Shown here: one piece after another, positions 1 through 4,069 of the stretch
Position numbering within the stretch: position 1 is the first letter of the stretch
Layout: each line of letters starts with the position of its first letter
NCBI GenBank assembly: GCA_024409145.1
Contig: JAKSUF010000074.1
Location: 1-6,882, forward strand
From: an archaeon
GTDB taxonomy: Archaea; Methanobacteriota; Methanobacteria; Methanobacteriales; Methanobacteriaceae
Direction of reading: 5' to 3'
Length of the DNA: 6,882 nt
Program-made: the position numbers and the translations under genes
Notes under the pieces: generated by a model
What the model was told of the DNA's origin: nothing
Seen by the model: the letters and a program-made list of their open reading frames with translations, nothing else
Databases searched by the model: none

Positions 1-1104
1 TTTGGATTAATGAGGTTACCTTTAACTGATGAAAATGATAGTTCTAGTATTGATGAGAATCAATTAAAAGATATGATTGATAAGTTCATGGATAATGGAT
101 TTAATTATTTTGATACTGGTTATTCTTATCATAAAGGTTTAAGTGAAGTCTATTTTAAGAAATTAATTGTAGACAGATATAATCGTGAAGATTATATTTT
201 AGTTGATAAAATGCCTTCTTGGTTAATTAAATCTAAAGATGATCTTCCAAAATATTTTAATGAACAAATTGATAGATGCGGTGTGGATTATTTTGATTAT
301 TATCTTATGCACTGTGTAGGTCAAGATACGCATGATGTTTTAATGGAAGCAGGTTCTTATGATTTTCTTATTAATCTTAAAAAAGAAGGTAAAATAAAAC
401 ATATAGGTATTTCATTACATGATAATGCTGAATATTTAGATAACCTACTCCAGAATATTCCTGAAATTGAAATGGTTTTATTACAGATAAATTATGTTGA
501 TTGGGAAGATTCTAATATTGAATCTCGTAAATGTTATGAAGTTGCTAAAAAACATGGTAAAGAAATAATGGTTATGGAGCCTGTTAAAGGTGGGGCTCTT
601 GTAAATGTACCTAAGAATATTGAAGATCTGTTTAAAGAGTATAATTCTGCTAATAGTATTGCTTCTTGGGCTTTGAGATTTTGTGGTTCTCTTGATGCTG
701 TTTCTGTAGTGGTGTCTGGTATGAGTAATATGGAACAGTTAGAAGATAATATTAAAACCATGTCTAATTTTGAATGCCTTAATGATGAAGAATATGAGAT
801 TATTAATGAAGCTATTGATATTATTGATGAATCTATAGCTATTCATTGTACGTCTTGTAATTATTGTTTAGATGCTTGTCCAAAAAATATACCAATATCT
901 AAATTTTTGTCTTTGTTTAATAATCAATATAAATTTGGTTTTCAACCACTTTATTTAGAGTATTATAATAATTTATCTAGTATTTATGGAGCTAAAGCTT
1001 CTAGTTGTATTAACTGTGATATGTGTAAAAAACATTGTCCTCAGAAAATTGACATCCCTTTAGAATTAGAGAAGTGTGTTGATAAATTTGAGAATAGAAG
1101 TTAG
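1..1104 (+). CDS. Aldo/keto reductase with C-terminal double [4Fe-4S] ferredoxin-like domain (5' partial)
   Basis: NAD(P)H-type aldo/keto reductase barrel fused to a dicluster ferredoxin-like tail, probably a cytoplasmic oxidoreductase; the substrate cannot be told. Residues are numbered from the first in-window Met (base 10). The classical tetrad is intact: Asp35 and Tyr40 in NYFDTGYSYH, Lys67 in LVDKMP, His101 in YYLMHC. The tail holds two CxxCxxCxxxCP motifs, Cys280/283/286/290 and Cys333/336/339/343, each expected to bind one [4Fe-4S] cluster. The frame is open to base 1 and reads FGLMRLP, matching the usual LGFGxMRLP near the N-terminus of this family. The Met at base 10 is therefore internal, and perhaps 15-20 residues lie upstream of the window. 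It ends at TAG 1102-1104 with a T-rich spacer after it, so it is probably a separate transcript from the exporter. Family assignment is firm; physiological role is unknown. Confidence 0.94.
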   Translation, partial: FGLMRLPLTDENDSSSIDENQLKDMIDKFMDNGFNYFDTGYSYHKGLSEVYFKKLIVDRYNREDYILVDKMPSWLIKSKDDLPKYFNEQIDRCGVDYFDYYLMHCVGQDTHDVLMEAGSYDFLINLKKEGKIKHIGISLHDNAEYLDNLLQNIPEIEMVLLQINYVDWEDSNIESRKCYEVAKKHGKEIMVMEPVKGGALVNVPKNIEDLFKEYNSANSIASWALRFCGSLDAVSVVVSGMSNMEQLEDNIKTMSNFECLNDEEYEIINEAIDIIDESIAIHCTSCNYCLDACPKNIPISKFLSLFNNQYKFGFQPLYLEYYNNLSSIYGAKASSCINCDMCKKHCPQKIDIPLELEKCVDKFENRS

Positions 1105-1107
1105 GTA

Positions 1108-1200
1108 TTTTTTAATCTTTTATGTTATATTTTTATTTTTTTAGTTTTTTTCTTTATATTGGGGTTTTTAATTTTTTATTTTATTTTTTATTAATCTTCT
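1108..1200 (+). terminator. T-rich termination zone after the aldo/keto reductase
   Basis: Starting four bases after the stop codon, the + strand carries several T-runs (T6, T5, T7 and more) broken by single A, G or C. Archaeal RNA polymerase terminates at U-rich stretches without needing a hairpin, and none is obvious here. The zone sits between the reductase and the exporter promoter and would isolate the two transcripts. This is inferred from composition. Confidence 0.6.
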
Positions 1201-1232
1201 TGTTTATTTTCTATTTGTTAATTCAACAAACA

Positions 1233-1256
1233 TTTAAATATTATTAATTATAAATT
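1233..1256 (+). promoter_or_regulatory. TATA-box region of the exporter promoter
   Basis: Two archaeal TATA-like elements are visible: TTTAAATA at 1233-1240 and AATTATAAAT at 1247-1256. With the usual box-to-start distance of about 25-30 bp, transcription would begin near 1263 or 1277. Either position falls inside the two palindromic operators, so a bound repressor would block polymerase recruitment or escape. Which box is used cannot be told from sequence. Confidence 0.5.
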
Positions 1257-1276
1257 ACTTGTCTAGACAATTAATT
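1253..1276 (+). promoter_or_regulatory. Operator 1, imperfect 24-bp palindrome (likely MarR site)
   Basis: A 24-bp inverted repeat centred between 1264 and 1265, with one mismatched pair. Its 12-bp core TTGTCTAGACAA (1259-1270) is perfectly self-complementary. The first 18 bases (1253-1270) recur exactly at 1273-1290. Size and symmetry suit a dimeric winged-helix repressor. The obvious candidate is the MarR-family protein encoded downstream of the exporter; the pairing is inferred. Confidence 0.75.
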
Positions 1277-1293
1277 ACTTGTCTAGACAAGTA
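1276..1293 (+). promoter_or_regulatory. Operator 2, perfect 18-bp palindrome (likely MarR site)
   Basis: TACTTGTCTAGACAAGTA is fully self-complementary and centred between 1284 and 1285. It is exactly 20 bp, about two helical turns, downstream of the centre of operator 1, so two dimers would sit on the same DNA face. It ends 28 bp before the exporter ATG and overlaps the predicted transcription start region. I found no third copy of the core in the window. Confidence 0.78.
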
Positions 1294-1310
1294 TTATTGT
1301 AATAATTTTA

Positions 1311-1315
1311 GAGGA
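1311..1315 (+). promoter_or_regulatory. Ribosome binding site that sets the exporter start
   Basis: GAGGA lies six bases before ATG 1322 and complements the anti-Shine-Dalgarno end of 16S rRNA. It supports ATG 1322 over the longer reading frame from TTG 1259. That TTG lies inside operator 1 and would add an unlikely polar, Cys-containing 21-residue head. Confidence 0.75.
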
Positions 1316-1321
1316 TTAAAC

Positions 1322-2728
1322 ATGAATGTAAATTTAAATAAAGGTTATATCACCTTAATTATTTTCATATTAGCTGCAACTCTTCTTAGTTCAGCTCAAA
1401 GTGTAGTTACTACTGGATTAGCAAATATTATGGCAGATTTTTCAGCTTCATCTACTACAGTTCAATGGATTTACTCTTCATTTTTACTTGTTCTAGGTGT
1501 GATGATTCCCACTTCTGCATATATTACTCGTAGATTTAAGATTAAAACTATTCTCTTAGCTTCTTTAGCTTTATTTTTTGTAGCATCTCTTATTGCATAC
1601 TTTGCTCCAAATATTGAGGTTTTAATTTTTGCAAGAGTTTTACAAGCTATTGGGTCTGGTGTTTTATTACCTATTACTCAAATTGTTATTTTTAAAGTTA
1701 TTCCTGAAGAAAAATGGCAAATATTTATGGGTTTATTTGGATTCATTATAGGAATCGCACCGGCTTTAGCTCCTACTTTAGGAGGTATGGTTATTGATGC
1801 AAGTAGTTGGAGAGGAATATTTTTAATTTTTGCAGCTTTAACTTTTATTATTTTAGTTATTGGTGCGGTTTTAGTTAAATTTGAACTTGAAACTAGTGAT
1901 TATCCATTAGATATTATTTCATTAATATTATGTGTTATTGCATGTGTAGGTATTATGCTTGGATTCTCAAATATTGCAGAATATGGATCCAGTATTTTAT
2001 ATGTTATTGCACCTATTGTTATTGGAATAATTTGTTTATTTGTATTTATTAAACGTCAAATAAGTATTGAACATCCTTTACTTAATCTTGCTGTTCTTAA
2101 AAATAAGTATTTTGTTTGGGGAACTATGTTCTCTGCTATTCTTTACTTTACAATGTGTGGTTTAAATGTTATCATGCCATTATTTGTTCAAAGTGTAGCT
2201 TATCATTCTGCAACTACTTCTGGATTAATTTTACTTCCTGGAACTATCATAATGATTGTATTTAATTTTGTTGGTCCATTACTTGCTAGTAAAATTGGTG
2301 TTAGAAAAGTATTGATTTTATCTTGTATCTTCTCAATTGTTGGATTTGGGTCAATGATGACTTATAATGTAAATTCTAGTGTTGAATATATGATATTGAC
2401 ACAAATAATTAGAGCTATTGGACCTGGTTTAGGATTAATGCCTGCAGTTACTTGGACTATGAGTGTTGTATCTGATGATATTGAAGATGCTACTGCTATT
2501 AATAATACTGTAAGGCAAATTATTGGTTCTGTTGGTGCAGCTATTGCTGTTGTTTTGATGGCTGTATTTGCAGGAGGTAATGTATGTCATAATCAATTAT
2601 CTGCTAATGCATTTTCTATAACCTCTCTTATAATGATTATATTAACTATTATTTCATTGTTTATTGTTATCATATATATTAAAGATAAAGTTAAAAATGA
2701 TGATGTAACAGAAGAATCATTTAATTAA
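1322..2728 (+). CDS. MFS drug exporter, DHA2 (EmrB/QacA) family
   Basis: Predicted inner-membrane proton-driven exporter of drugs or toxic compounds, 468 residues and full length for the family (14 membrane segments expected). Visible landmarks: first hydrophobic segment about 9-30; QWIYSSFLLVLGVMIPTSAY (49-68); cytoplasmic loop RRFKIK (70-75) in the motif A position; Arg105 in ARVLQAIGSG (motif B); motif C FGFIIGIAPALAPTLGG (139-155) followed by SSWRGIF; and the late NNTVRQIIGSVGAA (394-407) typical of DHA2 proteins. The acidic residue usual in the first-helix LDxTIVNVALP motif is not apparent; the matching stretch reads AQSVVTTGLANI. ATG 1322 is chosen for its GAGGA site. The gene has its own promoter with two operators and is followed by a MarR gene, so induction by a transported or related ligand is likely. 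The substrate is unknown. Confidence 0.93.
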   Translation: MNVNLNKGYITLIIFILAATLLSSAQSVVTTGLANIMADFSASSTTVQWIYSSFLLVLGVMIPTSAYITRRFKIKTILLASLALFFVASLIAYFAPNIEVLIFARVLQAIGSGVLLPITQIVIFKVIPEEKWQIFMGLFGFIIGIAPALAPTLGGMVIDASSWRGIFLIFAALTFIILVIGAVLVKFELETSDYPLDIISLILCVIACVGIMLGFSNIAEYGSSILYVIAPIVIGIICLFVFIKRQISIEHPLLNLAVLKNKYFVWGTMFSAILYFTMCGLNVIMPLFVQSVAYHSATTSGLILLPGTIIMIVFNFVGPLLASKIGVRKVLILSCIFSIVGFGSMMTYNVNSSVEYMILTQIIRAIGPGLGLMPAVTWTMSVVSDDIEDATAINNTVRQIIGSVGAAIAVVLMAVFAGGNVCHNQLSANAFSITSLIMIILTIISLFIVIIYIKDKVKNDDVTEESFN

Positions 2729-2751
2729 TTATTTATATGATGAATTTATTA

Positions 2752-2774
2752 TTTATAAAAATAATTTTTATAAA
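2752..2774 (+). promoter_or_regulatory. A/T inverted repeat with TATA-like boxes ahead of the MarR gene
   Basis: TTTATAAAAA (2752-2761) and TTTTTATAAA (2765-2774) are exact reverse complements separated by three bases. Each arm contains the TATA-like TTTATAAA. It may be a secondary promoter for the regulator (start near 2780-2795) or a weak hairpin after the exporter. Because it is pure A/T, chance symmetry is a real possibility. The TTGTCTAGACAA operator does not recur here. Confidence 0.35.
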
Positions 2775-2801
2775 CTTTTTAATTGGGTATAGTGATTAAT
2801 T

Positions 2802-3236
2802 ATGGACACTGAAAGAATTAAATTTAGTATTGAAATGACTAAAATAAATAAACTAGTTACTGCATATATTAATGATGGTTTAGATGAATATAATGTAACT
2901 CGTTCTGAAATTCCTTTTTTATTAACTCTTCTTAAAACTGAAGGAGTTACTCAAGAATATTTATCAAGAATCTATGATTTAAATGAAGGAACAGTAACTA
3001 GAGCATTAGCTAGACTTGAAAAAAAAGAGTTAGTTGAAAGAGTCCCTAATCCTAAAGATAGACGTAAAAAAATGGTTTTATTAACTGAAAAAGGTAAGGA
3101 TATTTCTTTAGCGATTAGTGAAAAACAAAAAGTATTTGAAAAAGAAATATTTAGTAACTTCTCTGAAGAGGAATATGACCAATTTGCTTTCCTCTTTAGA
3201 AAATTAATGGAAAGTTTACGTGAAAAATTTATATAA
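2802..3236 (+). CDS. MarR-family winged-helix transcriptional regulator
   Basis: Cytoplasmic dimeric DNA-binding repressor of 144 residues, the normal MarR length. Helices at both ends (about 5-30 and 105-142) would form the dimer interface. The winged helix-turn-helix covers about 33-97: GVTQEYLSRIYDLNEGTVTR with the recognition helix about 60-73, then the wing with PNPKDRRKKMVLLTEKG (82-98), including the family's conserved Asp86-Arg87. There is no cysteine, so redox sensing of the OhrR/SarZ thiol type is ruled out; ligand-triggered release is more likely. The start ATG 2802 has a GTGAT site at 2792-2796, five bases before it. It lies 73 bp after the exporter in the same direction, so it is probably the local repressor acting at the twin palindromes. 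It would autoregulate if co-transcribed, since no operator copy is seen at its own 5' end. Confidence 0.93.
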   Translation: MDTERIKFSIEMTKINKLVTAYINDGLDEYNVTRSEIPFLLTLLKTEGVTQEYLSRIYDLNEGTVTRALARLEKKELVERVPNPKDRRKKMVLLTEKGKDISLAISEKQKVFEKEIFSNFSEEEYDQFAFLFRKLMESLREKFI

Positions 3237-3411
3237 TTTTTCATACTTCTATTTTTTTATCTATTTCGTTATTATTTTTAGGTTTTTATAATTTTTTATA
3301 ATTTTTTATTTATTTTTAGTTCGTTTTTTTTTTTTTATTGTGTTTTTTTATTTTTTTTAGTTTGTTTTTATGCATATATTCTATTTTTATTTTTTTCTGA
3401 TTTTATTATAT
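3237..3411 (+). terminator. T-rich termination zone after the MarR gene, with phased T-tracts
   Basis: About 175 bases of strongly T-biased DNA with no open reading frame of note. It includes a T13 run at 3324-3336 and runs of T7 and T8 at 3343-3349 and 3351-3358. Such U-rich RNA is the standard archaeal termination signal, so the regulator transcript should end here. Bias switches to A-rich DNA near 3412, which marks the start of the promoter region of the signal peptidase gene. Confidence 0.65.
3283..3322 (+). repeat. Four 10-bp units each beginning TTTTTA
   Basis: Units start at 3283, 3293, 3303 and 3313. The first two are identical (TTTTTATAAT), followed by TTTTTATTTA and TTTTTAGTTC. Tracts of five T repeated at helical pitch are the textbook arrangement for intrinsic DNA curvature. 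Whether it matters for termination or chromatin is inferred. Confidence 0.6.
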
Positions 3412-3421
3412 AACAATAAAT

Positions 3422-3478
3422 ATATTATAAATAAAAATCAATATATAAACATATTATAAATTAATAAATCAATAAACC
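3422..3478 (+). repeat. Imperfect tandem duplication of about 29 bp in the signal peptidase promoter
   Basis: ATATTATAAAT occurs at 3422-3432 and 3451-3461, and AATCAATA at 3436-3443 and 3467-3474. Aligned with small gaps, 3422-3450 and 3451-3478 are two copies of one block, each ending in an AAAC/AACC tail. The duplication covers the TATA-like elements. Low complexity raises the chance of coincidence, but the two shared words occur in the same order at nearly equal spacing. Confidence 0.5.
3442..3449 (+). promoter_or_regulatory. Probable TATA box of the signal peptidase gene
   Basis: TATATAAA preceded by an A-rich stretch (3433-3441) that could serve as a BRE element. The predicted transcription start is near 3470, which leaves a short leader containing the AAGGTG ribosome site. 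A second candidate is the ATTATAAA at 3453-3460. Confidence 0.4.
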
Positions 3479-3484
3479 AATAAT

Positions 3485-3490
3485 AAGGTG
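3485..3490 (+). promoter_or_regulatory. Ribosome binding site supporting the TTG start of the signal peptidase
   Basis: AAGGTG sits five bases before TTG 3496, the same motif and spacing as AGGTG before argS. An in-frame TAA at 3484-3486 bounds the reading frame, so no upstream start is possible. Confidence 0.8.
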
Positions 3491-3495
3491 TTATT

Positions 3496-3924
3496 TTGAC
3501 AGATACAAAAGAAATAATTGCATATGTCGTAATTCTAGTTATTGTTCTTCTTGCTGCACAGCACTTAAATGTTGTTGTTTCTGGTAGTATGGAACCGGTA
3601 TTCTATAGAGGAGATATTGTCGTTGTTGAAAAGGCAAATTTATTTGGAATACATGAATTTGATAACAATGAAGTTAAAGTAGGAGATATTGTTGTTTATA
3701 ATGCTAATCCTAAATGGTGTGATAGTCCAGTTATCCATAGAATTATAGATACTAAAAATGTAAATGGGACTACGTTGTATGAGATAAAAGGAGATCATAA
3801 CAATGTTTCTGATCCATTCTATGTAAGGTCAAGCCAAATTACTGATAGAGTAATAACTATTGGTGATGTTCCATTAGTAATTCCAAAAATAGGTTATATT
3901 ACTCTCTGGGTAAGAGGTTTATAA
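3496..3924 (+). CDS. Type I signal peptidase, archaeal/ER type
   Basis: Membrane-anchored serine protease that removes signal peptides from Sec-exported proteins outside the cell membrane; 142 residues. A short N-terminus is followed by one membrane helix (about 7-28), then the catalytic box SGSMEPVF with nucleophile Ser31. His81 in SPVIHRI takes the place of the bacterial Lys, and GDHNNVSDPF gives Asp100 and Asp106, so this is the archaeal Ser-His-Asp class. It ends IPKIGYITLWVRGL with no clear C-terminal membrane helix, so a single-pass topology is likely. The TTG start is forced: a stop lies at 3484-3486, AAGGTG is correctly placed, and the first internal ATG encodes Met32 inside the catalytic box. 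It precedes argS by 145 bp without a T-rich terminator, so co-transcription is possible. Confidence 0.94.
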   Translation: MTDTKEIIAYVVILVIVLLAAQHLNVVVSGSMEPVFYRGDIVVVEKANLFGIHEFDNNEVKVGDIVVYNANPKWCDSPVIHRIIDTKNVNGTTLYEIKGDHNNVSDPFYVRSSQITDRVITIGDVPLVIPKIGYITLWVRGL

Positions 3925-3950
3925 GATAATTATCTTTGTATAATCTCATA

Positions 3951-3999
3951 ATTGCTTGTTATATGTTTAAGATATGTCCTTTAATTAGTTGTTATATGT
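3951..3999 (+). repeat. Direct repeat with helically spaced ATATGT words in the signal peptidase-argS spacer
   Basis: TTGTTATATGT occurs at 3956-3966 and 3989-3999, 33 bp apart. Extended to 16 bases (3951-3966 and 3984-3999) the copies match at 14 positions. A third ATATGT lies at 3972-3977, so the words start at intervals of 11 and 22 bp. No known site is recognised, and AT-rich coincidence cannot be excluded. Confidence 0.45.
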
Positions 4000-4026
4000 A
4001 AATTATAATCAATTGGAATTAAAATT

Positions 4027-4043
4027 AAAATAAAATTTATATA
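4027..4043 (+). promoter_or_regulatory. Possible BRE/TATA element upstream of argS
   Basis: An A-rich AAAATAAAA stretch runs straight into TTTATATA (4036-4043), a good archaeal BRE-TATA arrangement. Normal spacing would place the start near 4066, after the AGGTG site at 4060-4064. Its use would give a nearly leaderless message, so an upstream promoter or read-through from the signal peptidase gene may be the main route. Confidence 0.35.
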
Positions 4044-4059
4044 TTCTTTATTATTTATT

Positions 4060-4064
4060 AGGTG
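4060..4064 (+). promoter_or_regulatory. Ribosome binding site of argS
   Basis: AGGTG lies five bases before ATG 4070, supporting this start; it is the same motif as before the signal peptidase gene. Confidence 0.7.
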
Positions 4065-4069
4065 TTTGA

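Noticed and set aside
534..761. Minus-strand open frame of 75 codons inside the aldo/keto reductase gene
   Set aside because: It lies wholly within a well-supported gene on the other strand, has no recognisable domain and no ribosome site; it is a by-product of codon bias.
1105..1321. Possible small RNA or riboswitch in the long spacers (also 3237-3495)
   Set aside because: No G/C-containing helices or conserved structured motif seen; the content is explained by T-rich termination and A-rich promoter DNA.
2972..3244. Minus-strand open frame of 90 codons over the MarR gene
   Set aside because: It is antisense to a clear MarR protein, low-complexity (Ser/Phe/Leu/Lys rich), and has no family signature or promoter evidence.
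3925..3934. GATAATTATC palindrome right after the signal peptidase stop codon
   Set aside because: Only 10 bp, almost all A/T, no second copy in the window and no following T-run; expected by chance at this composition.
3963..4001. Tiny ATG frame (12 codons, MFKICPLISCYM) upstream of argS as a leader peptide
   Set aside because: No ribosome binding site, no arginine codons, and archaea do not generally use such attenuation; likely chance.
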